Shown: positions 46,515-55,490 of the stretch, in pieces
How the letters are laid out: each line of letters begins with the position of its first letter
Numbering within the stretch: the first letter of the stretch is position 1
Assembly (NCBI GenBank): GCA_903873585.1
Contig: CAIQOV010000023.1
Location: forward strand, 62,001 to 126,000
DNA length: 64,000 nucleotides
Reading direction: 5' to 3'
DNA from: an uncultured Rhodobacterales bacterium
Lineage (GTDB): Bacteria; Pseudomonadota; Alphaproteobacteria; Rhodobacterales; Rhodobacteraceae
The notes under the pieces: model-generated
The model's input: the letters and a program-made list of their open reading frames with translations, nothing else
Databases searched by the model: none
What the model was told of the DNA's origin: nothing
Translations under genes and position numbers: made by a program

Positions 46515-47294
46515 ATGCAGGGCTGGGAATTTTGGACCGTGGCGGTGATTGCGGCCTTTTTGACCGGTGTCAGCAAGGGTGGGTTGCCCTTGGTGGGTGC
46601 CTTGGTGGTTCCAGTCATGTCGCTGGCGATTTCGCCGGTGGCGGCTGCGGGGTTGATGTTGCCGGTTTATGTCGTGTCGGATTGGTTCGGGCTTTATGCC
46701 TACCGCAAGGAATTTGACAAACGCGTGCTGGCGATTGCCTGTGTCGGGATGACACTCGGGGTTGGCGTGGGTTGGTCGATTGCGCGCTATATCTCGGAAG
46801 ATTGGGTGACTGCGCTGGTGGGCACGATTGCTGTGGCGTTTTCGCTGAACACTTTGCTGCGCAAGCCGGTTGCGGCGGGGCCGCACCCTGCGACGGTGGG
46901 CAAGGGGATGTTTTGGTGCACGATTGCGGGGTTCACCAGTTTTGTCAGCCACACCGGCGGGCCGCCCTATCAGGTTTGGACCCTGCCTTTGGGCTTACGC
47001 AAAGCGGTGTTTGCGGGCACGTCAACCATCGCCTTTGCGTATATCAACGCGGTCAAACTGGTGCCCTATTACTTCTTGGGCCAGATCACGCTGAGCAGTT
47101 TAGAGACGGCTGCGGTTTTGATGCCTGTGGCGGCGGCGTCGGTTTACTTTGGCGTTTGGGCTGTGCGCCGCTTGCCCGAGGCTTTGTTCTTTCGCATCGT
47201 CACATGGTCGCTGCTGGTGATTGGCGCGGATTTGATCGGGCGGGGGCTGACCGGGGTCGAGCCGATTATGGCGCTGTTTGGAATGTTTGCATAA
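46515..47294 (+). CDS. TauE/SafE-type sulfite exporter family permease
   Basis: This 259-residue membrane protein has about eight predicted helices and the internal-repeat motif of the family: FLTGVSKGGLPLVGAL near residue 14, and GFTSFVSHTGGPPYQVWTLPLG near 135. TauE/SafE proteins export or import organosulfonates, sulfite or related anions. The substrate is unknown here. The ATG at 46515 (MQGWEFW) follows the repeat element; the repeat's ATGAA is in another position. Confidence 0.87.
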   Translation: MQGWEFWTVAVIAAFLTGVSKGGLPLVGALVVPVMSLAISPVAAAGLMLPVYVVSDWFGLYAYRKEFDKRVLAIACVGMTLGVGVGWSIARYISEDWVTALVGTIAVAFSLNTLLRKPVAAGPHPATVGKGMFWCTIAGFTSFVSHTGGPPYQVWTLPLGLRKAVFAGTSTIAFAYINAVKLVPYYFLGQITLSSLETAAVLMPVAAASVYFGVWAVRRLPEALFFRIVTWSLLVIGADLIGRGLTGVEPIMALFGMFA

Positions 47295-47377
47295 GGCGTT
47301 GTTTGGCTGTGGCCTAGGCCCGTCGCCAAGATCAAGCCTGCGATGCCCAAGGAAAGGGCGAAAAGGTGACGGTCCAT
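47144..47377 (-). CDS. Possible small exported protein antisense to the TauE-type gene end
   Basis: This 77-codon frame begins MDRHLFALSLGIAGLILATG, a good signal-peptide-like sequence with a possible cleavage after GHS. The first 28 codons lie in intergenic DNA, but the rest runs antisense to the last 150 bp of the permease gene. It has no recognisable domain. It could be a real small gene or chance; the overlap argues for caution. Confidence 0.25.
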   Translation of the reverse strand: MDRHLFALSLGIAGLILATGLGHSQTTPYANIPNSAIIGSTPVSPRPIKSAPITSSDHVTMRKNKASGKRRTAQTPK

Positions 47378-47544
47378 GATTGGCCTTTGCCGTTGTAAGA
47401 TGGTGGGGCGCATTTGGCCGCTTTTTTGCAAAGACGTGGTAAAGCAAGCGCGCGGCGACAGATTTTCTGCATTGCAGCGGAGTGCTGCTTGTGCGAAATG
47501 TCTTTTTGACGCCAGTTGGCGCAAGATTATTGCTTGGTGATCCG

Positions 47545-48399
47545 ATGAACAGTGCAAATCCCGTCCGCTCGATGCTTTACATCCCCGCCTCGAAGGGCAG
47601 GGCTTTGGAAAAGGCGGCCACTTTGGCGGCTGATGCGATTATCTTTGATTTGGAAGATGCTGTCGCGCCGGAGGAAAAACTCGCAGCGCGCGCGAGTTTG
47701 GGCGCGGTTTTGGGTGAAATTGACTATGGCCGCAGGTTGCGGTTGGTGCGGATCAACGGGTTGGACTCGGCTTGGGGGCAGGAAGATGCCTTAGCCTTTG
47801 CCAGCCACGGGTCGGTCGATGGGATTTTGGTGCCCAAGGTGAACGGGGCCGCTGATCTGGCGGCTGTGGCGCTGCTGGCACCTGATAAGCCGCTGTGGGC
47901 TATGATGGAAACGCCGCTGGGCATGTTGAACGCGGTGCAGATCGCGGGGTTTGGCGCGTTGCGTGGGCTGGTGATGGGGACCAATGATTTGGCCAAGGAC
48001 TTGGGCGCGCGGTATCGCCACGACCGCGCTCCTTTGGCGACCAGCCTTGGGCTGTGTTTGCTGGCGGCAAAGGCGCATGGGCGCTTGATTGTGGACGGCG
48101 TTTTCAACGCCTTTCGCGATGCGGCGGGGCTAGAGGCGGAATCTGTGCAGGGCCGCGATATGGGGTTTGATGGCAAGACGTTGATCCATCCGGATCAGGT
48201 GGCGGTGGCGAACCGTGTCTTTGCGCCCTCGCCCGAAGAGCTGGATTTGGCGCAGCGCCAGATTGCGGCCTATAACGCGGCGCTGGCAAATGGGCAGGGC
48301 GTTGCGGTTCTGGATGGAAAGATCGTCGAGAACCTGCATATCTTAGCCGCACAAGCTTTGATCGTCAAAGCCCGTGCCATTGCAGTTTTGCAGGAGTGA
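47545..48399 (+). CDS. mcl2: HpcH/HpaI-family CoA ester lyase, probable (3S)-malyl-CoA thioesterase Mcl2
   Basis: This 284-residue protein has the citrate-lyase-beta fold: RSMLYIPASKGRALEKA, FDLEDAVAPEEK with the metal-binding acid, MMETPLGMLNA and GKTLIHPDQV. Rhodobacter has a lyase (Mcl1) and a paralogous thioesterase (Mcl2) that hydrolyses (3S)-malyl-CoA to malate. From memory, mcl2 there lies near mdh and mch, as here. The length and neighbourhood favour Mcl2, but sequence alone does not exclude a lyase. The ATG at 47545 was chosen. It is followed closely by nnrU. Confidence 0.75.
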   Translation: MNSANPVRSMLYIPASKGRALEKAATLAADAIIFDLEDAVAPEEKLAARASLGAVLGEIDYGRRLRLVRINGLDSAWGQEDALAFASHGSVDGILVPKVNGAADLAAVALLAPDKPLWAMMETPLGMLNAVQIAGFGALRGLVMGTNDLAKDLGARYRHDRAPLATSLGLCLLAAKAHGRLIVDGVFNAFRDAAGLEAESVQGRDMGFDGKTLIHPDQVAVANRVFAPSPEELDLAQRQIAAYNAALANGQGVAVLDGKIVENLHILAAQALIVKARAIAVLQE

Positions 48400-48401
48400 C
48401 C

Positions 48402-48950
48402 ATGTTTTCTTTGAGTCTCGGTGTCTTGATTTGGGCCTATTCGCATTTGATGAAACGCATCACCCCCGGCTTTCGCGCCAAGCTGGGCGATGGGCTGGGC
48501 AAGGGGGTGGCAACGCTGCTTTCGGTGCTGGCGCTGTATTTGATGATCACGGGCTACCGCGCGGCCGATGTGATCGTGGTTTGGACGCCGCCGGACTTCT
48601 TTAAGCACATCAACAACCTGCTGATGCTGACCGCGGTGATTTTGATGTTTATGAAGGCCAACCGTGGCACGTTGCGCACCTATCTGCGCCACCCGATGCT
48701 GACGGCGGTGAAAACTTGGGCCTTGGCGCATTTGCTGGTGAATGGGGATGTAGCCTCGATCATCTTGTTCGGGGGCATGATGGCTTGGGCGGTGGTGGAT
48801 GTCATTTTCATCAACAAGATGGAAGTGCGCGCGCCCAAGCCTGCGAAGGGTGCGCTGATCAATGATGTGATCTATGTTGTGATCTGTCTTGTGGTGTTTG
48901 TGGCCATTGCCGAGTTGCACAAGTGGCTTGGCTATCCAGTGCTGGGGTAA
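48402..48950 (+). CDS. NnrU family membrane protein
   Basis: This 182-residue protein has about six membrane helices and the NnrU/MAPEG-like pattern HPMLTAVKTWALAHLLVNGDVASIILFGGMMAWA. NnrU was named in denitrifying bacteria, but the biochemical role is unproven. CAGGAG upstream supports the ATG at 48402, 2 bp after the mcl2 stop. It lies inside the mcl2-mch gene group; an in-frame GTG at 48396 is the alternative start. Confidence 0.87.
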   Translation: MFSLSLGVLIWAYSHLMKRITPGFRAKLGDGLGKGVATLLSVLALYLMITGYRAADVIVVWTPPDFFKHINNLLMLTAVILMFMKANRGTLRTYLRHPMLTAVKTWALAHLLVNGDVASIILFGGMMAWAVVDVIFINKMEVRAPKPAKGALINDVIYVVICLVVFVAIAELHKWLGYPVLG

Positions 48951-48953
48951 GCG

Positions 48954-49157
48954 ATGAATCTGTATCGGTTTTTAAGTGACGATGACACCTCGGCCTTTTG
49001 CCACCGTGTGTCGGATGCCTTGGCCAAAGGCTGGGCGCTGCATGGCGGGCCGACCTATGCCTTTGATGCGGCGCGCGGTGTCATGCGCTGCGGGCAGGCG
49101 GTCGTCAAAGAGGTGCCCGGAACCTATCACCCCGATCTGAAACTGGGCGAGCAATAG
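48954..49157 (+). CDS. DUF1737 domain small protein
   Basis: This 67-residue protein begins MNLYRFLSDDDTSAFCHRVSDALAKGW and has LHGGPTYAFD, which match the DUF1737 domain. That domain is usually a short stand-alone protein of unknown function. The start is 3 bp after the nnrU stop, and mch follows 38 bp later, so it is part of the same operon. Confidence 0.85.
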   Translation: MNLYRFLSDDDTSAFCHRVSDALAKGWALHGGPTYAFDAARGVMRCGQAVVKEVPGTYHPDLKLGEQ

Positions 49158-49195
49158 GGGCAGGTTTGCCCCCTAACCCTAATGCAGGCTGTGCC

Positions 49196-50224
49196 ATGAA
49201 GACCAATCCGGGCCGTTTTTTTGAAGACTACCGCGTGGGCGAGGTGATCTTGCACGCAGTTCCCCGCACTCTGTCGGGGGGCGAGCGCGCTTTGTATCAT
49301 GCGCTTTATCCGGCACGGGGCGCTTTGCATTCATCAGACGAATTTGCGCGGGCCTGTGGGCTGGCGCAAAGCCCGATGGATGATTTGATCACCTTTCACA
49401 CCGTCTTTGGCAAAACCGTGCCCGACATCAGCCTGAACGCCGTGGCGAACCTTGGCTATGCCGAAGGGCGCTGGCTGGCCCCTGTTTGGCCGGGTGACAC
49501 GCTGCAATCGCAAAGCACGGTGATCGGGGTCAAGCAAAACTCTAACGGGGCGTCGGGCGTGGTTTGGGTGCGCACGACGGGGGTGAACCAGCATGGGGTG
49601 AAGGTGCTGGAATATGTGCGCTGGGTGATGTTGAAAACCCGCGCGCTTGGGCCTGCGCCTGTGGCGGTGGTGCCAGAGTTGGCATCATCGGTGGCGGCGG
49701 CAGATTTGGTCATTCCTGAGGGCCTAGATTTCACCCGCTACGATTTTACCCGCGCAGGCGAACCGCACCGTTTTGGCGATTATGCCGTGGGAGAAGTGAT
49801 CGACCATGTCGACGGTGTAACGATCGAAGAGGCGGAACATATGTTGGCCACGCGCCTGTGGCAGAACACCGCCAAGGTGCATTTTGATGCAACCCAGCGC
49901 CCTGACGGCAAAAGGCTGATCTACGGCGGCCATGTGATCAGTCTGGCGCGTGCCTTATCGTTCAACGGGCTGGCCAATGCGCAATTGATCGTGGCGCTGA
50001 ACGGTGGGGCGCATGTGAACCCGTGTTTTGCAGGCGATACGGTGCGCGCTTGGTCGCAGGTGCTGGATAAGGCCGAAACCGCAGCACCCGGAGTGGGGGC
50101 CTTGCGACTGCGGTTGGTGGCAACGCGCCAAGGGGCTGTACCATTTGAATTGCGCGATGCTGCGGGCAAATATGCCCCCGATGTGCTGCTAGATCTGGAT
50201 TACTGGGCGTTGATTCCGATGTGA
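49196..50224 (+). CDS. mch: Mesaconyl-CoA hydratase (beta-methylmalyl-CoA dehydratase)
   Basis: This 342-residue protein has two MaoC-like hot-dog halves. The first has GRFFEDYRVGEVILHAVPRTLS and SPMDDLITFHTVFGKTVPDIS; the second has HRFGDYAVGEVIDHVDGVTIEEAEH. The length matches the Rhodobacter Mch enzyme, about 343 residues. It interconverts mesaconyl-CoA and beta-methylmalyl-CoA in the ethylmalonyl-CoA pathway of acetyl-CoA assimilation. The neighbouring mcl2 gene and mce at 16 kb support this assignment. Confidence 0.88.
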   Translation: MKTNPGRFFEDYRVGEVILHAVPRTLSGGERALYHALYPARGALHSSDEFARACGLAQSPMDDLITFHTVFGKTVPDISLNAVANLGYAEGRWLAPVWPGDTLQSQSTVIGVKQNSNGASGVVWVRTTGVNQHGVKVLEYVRWVMLKTRALGPAPVAVVPELASSVAAADLVIPEGLDFTRYDFTRAGEPHRFGDYAVGEVIDHVDGVTIEEAEHMLATRLWQNTAKVHFDATQRPDGKRLIYGGHVISLARALSFNGLANAQLIVALNGGAHVNPCFAGDTVRAWSQVLDKAETAAPGVGALRLRLVATRQGAVPFELRDAAGKYAPDVLLDLDYWALIPM

Positions 50225-50260
50225 TCGCGTGGCACTGTTTCGCAAAACTTGCGGGGGAAG

Positions 50261-51022
50261 ATGATGCGGCGCTTTATGCTGGCTTTGGGTGTTTGGGTTG
50301 TCGTGGCGGGTTGCGGCCATGCGGAGACGGTTTTCCAATTCCCCGAAGATCAGGAAGAGGCGGACTTTATCGCCAACGAGGTGATCGCCACCTTTTACCA
50401 TGAACTGGGCCACGGGTTGATTGATGTGCTTGAGATTCCCGTCTTGGGGAAAGAAGAAGACGCCGCCGATACGCTTTCTGTGATTTTGATGAATGACATC
50501 TGGGAGGAAGCCTCTGCCGCCGCCATTCTGACCAGCGATGCCAAAGCCTATGCCCTGCATGCCGGAGACACCTCTGCCGCGCCTGATTTAAGTGCCTATG
50601 CTGATGTGCATTCTTTAGACATTCAGCGCTATTATAGCGTGGTTTGCCTGTTTTACGGCGCAAATCCCGAAGCACGCAAACAATTGGCGGTGGATTTGGA
50701 ACTGCCTGACTATAAGCTAGACTCTTGCCCCTACGAATATGAAAGCGCGCGGGGGGCTTGGGATGCGGTGCTTCAGGGCACAGAACCCACCGCCGACACC
50801 TACGGTTTGGTTATGGCCGACGGGCAAGAAGGAATGCCCTTGGCCGATCTTTTGGCGGAAGAAGTCGCCTCAATGAACGAACATTTTGGCTTGCCACAGG
50901 AAATCACCGTCAAGGTGGCCGATTGTGGCGAGGCGAATGCTTTTTACAGCCCAAGCGAGAAGACAATCACCCTGTGCAACGAATATGCGCAAGACTTGCA
51001 ACAGCTTTGGGAATCTCAGTAG
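50261..51022 (+). CDS. DUF4344-type metallopeptidase, exported lipoprotein
   Basis: This protein of 252-253 residues has a signal peptide ending in VVAGC-G, which reads as a lipobox. Within the DUF4344 metallopeptidase domain the zinc motif HELGH falls at His47-His51, counted from the ATG at 50264, followed by the downstream GKEEDAADTLS. Four or more cysteines lie in the second half (VVCLFYG, SCPYEY, DCGEAN, LCNEYA) and could form disulfides. The substrate is unknown. Two in-frame ATGs (50261 and 50264) are possible. It follows mch by 36 bp. Confidence 0.8.
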   Translation: MMRRFMLALGVWVVVAGCGHAETVFQFPEDQEEADFIANEVIATFYHELGHGLIDVLEIPVLGKEEDAADTLSVILMNDIWEEASAAAILTSDAKAYALHAGDTSAAPDLSAYADVHSLDIQRYYSVVCLFYGANPEARKQLAVDLELPDYKLDSCPYEYESARGAWDAVLQGTEPTADTYGLVMADGQEGMPLADLLAEEVASMNEHFGLPQEITVKVADCGEANAFYSPSEKTITLCNEYAQDLQQLWESQ

Positions 51023-51275
51023 CGCGCCCAAACAGCGGATTTGGGGTGACAGGCGTGCGGGGCGACCAGCTTTCGCCCATCGTTTCGGTCTGATTTGGGC
51101 TTTGCCTGCACGGCTGTGATCACAAGCCAAGAATTTTCGCCTGATTGCGCCAACACAAGGGCTTTTGCCCCACATCAGGGCGTGACAGCGCCGTTTTCCG
51201 CGCTATTTAGAAACGTGAACTCTGCGCTGCAGCATTTGTGTGCAGGCGAATGGACACTTAAGGAAAGGTTACCCA
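51023..51275. promoter_or_regulatory. sdh promoter region with one TGTGATCACA site
   Basis: This 253-bp gap holds the palindrome TGTGATCACA at 51115-51124, flanked by GGC and AGCC. It is 151 bp before the sdhC start. The identical 10-mer is doubled before sucC. No clear -35/-10 pair was found. Confidence 0.6.
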
Positions 51276-51671
51276 ATGGCCGAAGCAACGGGGTCTTCCA
51301 AACGGGTCGAGCGGCCCTTGTCGCCACACCTGCAAATCTACCGCATTCAGATGACATCAGTCTCGTCGATCTTAACGCGGATCACGGGGCACGCTTTGAT
51401 GGTGGGCGTGATTTTGGGCGTGTGGTGGCTGCTGGCGGCGGCGGTGTCTGACCCGTATTTCGCGCTGGCCAATGCGGTGATGACATCGTGGTTTGGCAAG
51501 CTTGTGATGACAGGCTCGCTTTGGGCGGTGTGGTATCACTACCTTGCTGGCCTGCGGCATTTGCTGTTTGACGCAAGGCTAGGGCTGGACATCAAAACCG
51601 CCGAGCGTCTGGGCTGGGCTTGTATCATAGGCTCGGTCGTTCTGACCGTGCTGACCCTTGTGATCGTGTGA
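51276..51671 (+). CDS. sdhC: Succinate dehydrogenase cytochrome b556 subunit
   Basis: This 131-residue membrane anchor has RPLSPHLQIYRIQMTSVSSILTRITGHAL (quinone-site Ser/Arg) and three membrane helices. The heme-ligand histidine lies in WYHYLAGLRHLLFD. With SdhD it binds heme b and ubiquinone. The ATG at 51276 is supported by AAGGAAAGG upstream. It starts the sdhCDA transcript. Confidence 0.95.
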   Translation: MAEATGSSKRVERPLSPHLQIYRIQMTSVSSILTRITGHALMVGVILGVWWLLAAAVSDPYFALANAVMTSWFGKLVMTGSLWAVWYHYLAGLRHLLFDARLGLDIKTAERLGWACIIGSVVLTVLTLVIV

Positions 51672-51678
51672 GGCCGCT

Positions 51679-52050
51679 ATGACCTATATGACAGACCGCA
51701 AACGCGCCGTGGGCGCAGGCTCTGCCCACAGCGGCACGGCGCATCATTGGTTCATGACCGTTTCTGCCGTGGTGCTGGCGGTGATGCTGCCCGTTTGGCT
51801 GTATCTGTTCGGCGCAGCCATCGGCGGCACGCGCGAGCAGGTGGTGGCCGCCTTTGCCAACCCCTTTACCGCCATCCTGACCGCCCTCGTGCTGGTCGTA
51901 TCCATGCGCCATTTCGCCAAAGGCTCGGCCGTGATGGTCGAAGACTACGCCCATGGCACAGCCCGCAAGGCTGGCTTGATTTTTGTCATATCGCTGTCTG
52001 CCGTGATTGCGACCACTGGGCTTTACGCCCTGATCCGCATCGCGCTGTGA
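51679..52050 (+). CDS. sdhD: Succinate dehydrogenase membrane anchor subunit
   Basis: This 123-residue protein has three membrane helices. [19 protein letters not shown] opens the first, and [20 protein letters not shown] carries the histidine and Asp-Tyr pair near heme and quinone. It is the second anchor of complex II. It starts 7 bp after sdhC. Confidence 0.95.
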   Translation: MTYMTDRKRAVGAGSAHSGTAHHWFMTVSAVVLAVMLPVWLYLFGAAIGGTREQVVAAFANPFTAILTALVLVVSMRHFAKGSAVMVEDYAHGTARKAGLIFVISLSAVIATTGLYALIRIAL

Positions 52051-52057
52051 GGTTAAA

Positions 52058-53860
52058 ATGAACGCTTACGCTTATGAAGTGCATGACTATGACGTGGTGG
52101 TGGTGGGTGCTGGTGGCGCAGGGCTGCGCGCCACGTTGGGCATGGCTGAACAAGGCCTGCGCACGGCCTGTGTGACCAAGGTATTCCCCACCCGCTCACA
52201 TACCGTGGCGGCACAGGGCGGCATTGCGGCATCGCTTGGCAATATGGGGCCGGATTCGTGGCAGTGGCATATGTATGACACGGTCAAAGGGTCTGATTGG
52301 CTGGGCGATACCGATGCGATGGAGTATCTGGCCCGCGAAGCGCCCAAGGCGGTGTACGAGTTGGAACATTACGGCGTTCCTTTCAGCCGCACTGAAGAGG
52401 GCAAAATCTACCAGCGCCCCTTTGGCGGCCACACAACCGAATATGGCGAAGGCCCCCCCGTGCAGCGCACCTGTGCGGCGGCTGACCGCACTGGCCACGC
52501 CATTTTGCACACGCTTTACGGTCAAAGCCTGAAGAATAACGCTGAATTCTTCATCGAATACTTCGCCATTGATCTGATCATGACCGATGGCCGCTGCACC
52601 GGTGTGGTGGCGTGGAAGCTAGACGATGGCACGATCCATGTGTTCAACGCCAAGATGGTGGTGCTGGCGACGGGTGGCTATGGCCGCGCCTATTTCAGCG
52701 CAACCTCGGCCCACACCTGCACCGGCGATGGCGGCGGCATGGTGGCGCGGGCCGGTTTGCCCTTGCAGGATATGGAGTTTGTGCAGTTTCACCCGACAGG
52801 CATCTACGGGTCGGGCTGCCTGATCACCGAAGGCGCGCGGGGCGAGGGCGGGTATCTGACCAACTCGAACGGCGAACGGTTTATGGAGCGTTATGCGCCG
52901 CATTACAAAGACTTGGCATCCCGCGATGTGGTCAGCCGCTGCATGACGATTGAAATTCGCGAAGGGCGTGGGGTGGGGCCGAACAAAGACCACATCCACC
53001 TGAACCTGTCGCATTTGCCCAAGGCCACGCTTGATCTGCGCCTGCCGGGCATTTCAGAATCGGCACGGATTTTTGCAGGCGTTGACCTGACCAAGGAACC
53101 GATCCCCGTTCTGCCGACCGTGCATTACAACATGGGCGGCGTGCCGACGAACTACTGGGGCGAGGTGCTACACCCCACCGCAGACAACCCTGACGCGATA
53201 TTCCCCGGCCTGATGGCTGTGGGCGAGGCGGGCTGTGCCTCGGTTCACGGGGCGAACCGGCTTGGGTCAAACTCGCTGATCGATTTGGTGGTGTTTGGCC
53301 GTGCCGCCGCCATTCGCGCGGGTGAGATTGTGAACCCGAAAGAGGCTGTTTCGCCGGTGAATAAGGTGGAAGTCGACCGCGCCCTGTCACGCTTTGATGC
53401 GCTGCGCCATGCCAAGGGGGCCATTCCCACCGCCGATCTGCGGATGGAAATGCAAAAGACGATGCAAGACGATGCTGCCGTGTTCCGCACTGATAAAACC
53501 TTGGCCGAAGGTGTGGCCAAGATGGAAGGTGTTGCGGGCAAGATGGCTGACATCAAGGTTACTGACCGCAGCTTGGTGTGGAACTCTGACCTGATGGAAA
53601 CGCTGGAACTGACTAACCTGATGCCGAACGCCATGGCCACGATCGTTGCCGCCGAAGCGCGCAAAGAATCGCGCGGCGCCCATGCGCATGAGGATTATCC
53701 GAACCGCGATGACGTGACGTGGCGCAAGCATTCGCTGGCCTATGTTGACGGGGCGAATGTGCGCCTAGACTACCGCGCCGTGCACCTAGACCCGCTGACG
53801 ACCGAGGCGCAGGGCGGCATTGATATGAAAAAGATCGCGCCAAAAGCGCGGGTGTACTAA
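52058..53860 (+). CDS. sdhA: Succinate dehydrogenase flavoprotein subunit
   Basis: This 600-residue flavoprotein has the dinucleotide motif [21 protein letters not shown]. His48 in [11 protein letters not shown] is the covalent FAD-binding histidine. The active-site region [22 protein letters not shown] and [21 protein letters not shown] complete it. It oxidises succinate to fumarate in complex II. The gene ends 50 bp before a strong hairpin, and sdhB follows only 2.2 kb later after three other genes. Confidence 0.97.
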   Translation: MNAYAYEVHDYDVVVVGAGGAGLRATLGMAEQGLRTACVTKVFPTRSHTVAAQGGIAASLGNMGPDSWQWHMYDTVKGSDWLGDTDAMEYLAREAPKAVYELEHYGVPFSRTEEGKIYQRPFGGHTTEYGEGPPVQRTCAAADRTGHAILHTLYGQSLKNNAEFFIEYFAIDLIMTDGRCTGVVAWKLDDGTIHVFNAKMVVLATGGYGRAYFSATSAHTCTGDGGGMVARAGLPLQDMEFVQFHPTGIYGSGCLITEGARGEGGYLTNSNGERFMERYAPHYKDLASRDVVSRCMTIEIREGRGVGPNKDHIHLNLSHLPKATLDLRLPGISESARIFAGVDLTKEPIPVLPTVHYNMGGVPTNYWGEVLHPTADNPDAIFPGLMAVGEAGCASVHGANRLGSNSLIDLVVFGRAAAIRAGEIVNPKEAVSPVNKVEVDRALSRFDALRHAKGAIPTADLRMEMQKTMQDDAAVFRTDKTLAEGVAKMEGVAGKMADIKVTDRSLVWNSDLMETLELTNLMPNAMATIVAAEARKESRGAHAHEDYPNRDDVTWRKHSLAYVDGANVRLDYRAVHLDPLTTEAQGGIDMKKIAPKARVY

Positions 53861-53910
53861 GGTTGGTGCGCCGTGCAGATCAGCGCCAGCAGATCTTACG
53901 CCATGTGATG

Positions 53911-53940
53911 AACCCCAGCGAATATAGGTTCGCTGGGGTT
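53911..53940. terminator. Strong hairpin after sdhA
   Basis: AACCCCAGCGAA and TTCGCTGGGGTT form a 12-bp perfect stem with a 6-nt loop. The following bases, ATCTTAAATA, are AT-rich but lack a T run, so it may terminate or stabilise the sdhCDA mRNA. Confidence 0.6.
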
Positions 53941-54000
53941 ATCTTAAATAAAACGCAGTAATTTGATCGGATTTGATTTTTTTGAAACTTGGAGAGGCAG

Positions 54001-55233
54001 ATGTATTCTTTGCAAGATTTGCAAATGCAGCCACAGTCGGCCTTTAGGGTTGTTGCAACACTGCAAGACCTGATCGCCAGTGACGAAGATGCAATTTACT
54101 GGGTTGATCCTCCGGAAAATAAGAAAGGCTTTCTGCAAGACGTCGGCCGTGGGGCCTACATTTACAAGTTACACAATGCGGTTTTTTATCCGGATAAGGC
54201 GTTGTGCCCATCGCCAGATCATACTGTTCCTGCGGAATTTCCAATCTTAAAGAGCAATCTGAAATTCAAAGCAGACGGGGCAAGTTTGCTTTTGACGCAG
54301 GCCGGTGATATTTTTTCAGAAAGCTTCAAGTGGAATAAACTTGTTCCAGCCGTTCTTGCGTCAAAGGAGTTTCGCCGCCCCCTTTTTGGCAGCCTGCCCG
54401 ACATCGTTGAAGACGTCGCCGACCCCAGTTTCTTTTGTGAATTCTTTACGTCACATTTCGGTCATGTTTTGATAGATATGCTTGGTCGGTTTTGGCCGCT
54501 TACCATGCCGGAAGTTTCTGATTTCTTGAAGATGAACTTTGTAGGTTCAGGGTGGCTTGGTTTTCGCAACGGAAATCTCGCGGCAGGGCCGAATTTCTTT
54601 TATGATGTAATGTCCGCCTGCGGAATAGATCAAAATAAACTAGTCTGCATCGCCAAACCTACAAGATTTTCAGTGCTTTACGTCCCATCACGGATAGCCC
54701 CTTACTTTAACAGCACAGGGCCGCGCTATCACGCCTTGATGCGGAAGATCGGGCTAAAAATTGCGGGTGAAAACCCAATTGAGACATGTCAGAAAGTGTT
54801 TCTAAGCCGTTCCAAACTTGGCCCCGGCAAGCGGGCACTTTGCGTGGAAACCGAAATTTTGGTAGAGGATCTGTTCGCCAAACGCGGGTTTGATATTGTT
54901 CATCCGCAAGATTTCAGCTTGGCTGAGCAAATCGCCAAAGTTAGGGATGCCAAATGGCTGGCTGGATTGGTTGGATCGCAAATGCATCTTGCGGTGTTTT
55001 CTCATGTTTCAGCGCCAAAAATGTTTCGCATCGCTCCAACATTTCACAGGGTCTTCTGGGATATTCCTATCATGCAATCTTTGGGTGGAAACCTGCATGA
55101 TTTTGTCGCAGCAGATTTCGGCTTGGGGGCTGAACACGATCAACCGTGGGGCCCAAAAAATAGATCTTGGGATATATCGCCCGCGGATCTGCATCGGCTT
55201 GATCAGGAAATATCGCACTGGCTGGAAACATGA
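54001..55233 (+). CDS. Glycosyltransferase family 61 (DUF563) protein, AT-rich, inserted in the sdh cluster
   Basis: This 410-residue protein has the GT61 pattern. SHFGHVLIDMLGRFWPL is near residue 155. VFLSRSKLGPGKRALCVETE, the QDFSLAEQIAKVRDAKWLAGLVGS region and HLAVFSHVSAPKMF follow towards the C-terminus. GT61 enzymes transfer sugars to proteins, lipids or polysaccharide. The gene is visibly AT-richer than its neighbours, with a different codon style, which suggests horizontal transfer. GGAGAGG precedes the ATG at 54001. No partner glycan genes are nearby, so the acceptor is unknown. Confidence 0.78.
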   Translation: MYSLQDLQMQPQSAFRVVATLQDLIASDEDAIYWVDPPENKKGFLQDVGRGAYIYKLHNAVFYPDKALCPSPDHTVPAEFPILKSNLKFKADGASLLLTQAGDIFSESFKWNKLVPAVLASKEFRRPLFGSLPDIVEDVADPSFFCEFFTSHFGHVLIDMLGRFWPLTMPEVSDFLKMNFVGSGWLGFRNGNLAAGPNFFYDVMSACGIDQNKLVCIAKPTRFSVLYVPSRIAPYFNSTGPRYHALMRKIGLKIAGENPIETCQKVFLSRSKLGPGKRALCVETEILVEDLFAKRGFDIVHPQDFSLAEQIAKVRDAKWLAGLVGSQMHLAVFSHVSAPKMFRIAPTFHRVFWDIPIMQSLGGNLHDFVAADFGLGAEHDQPWGPKNRSWDISPADLHRLDQEISHWLET

Positions 55234-55378
55234 ATGGATGCGCAATCTTTGCGGGAAGTTTGCACCCCTTTCGTTTGGTGAACTTAAATCTATCTATGCC
55301 CTGTGATGGCACTAAGCGCCGCCGCCCGACTTCAGCGTTTTTGTGATCGGCGGCTTTCCCCTTTTTGCAACCTTGGCC

Positions 55379-55407
55379 TTGGCAGCACCCTTGGCTTAAA
55401 GTACAAT
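55379..55407 (+). promoter_or_regulatory. Sigma-70 promoter before the lipoproteins and sdhB
   Basis: TTGGCA at 55379-55384, a 17-bp spacer and TACAAT at 55402-55407 form a good promoter. It lies 84 bp before the first lipoprotein gene. It could restore sdhB expression behind the inserted gene. Confidence 0.7.
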
Positions 55408-55490
55408 GACGCCATAGGTTATCGAATTACATGCGATTGGTCTGGATGGGCAGCTTTCGGGCGCAAGGCCCGCACAACAGGAGCGATGGA

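Noticed and set aside
53956-53978. Direct repeat TTTGATCGGATTTGAT before the GT61 gene as an attachment site
   Set aside because: It is a short AT-rich repeat without an integrase gene or a matching copy on the other side of the gene.
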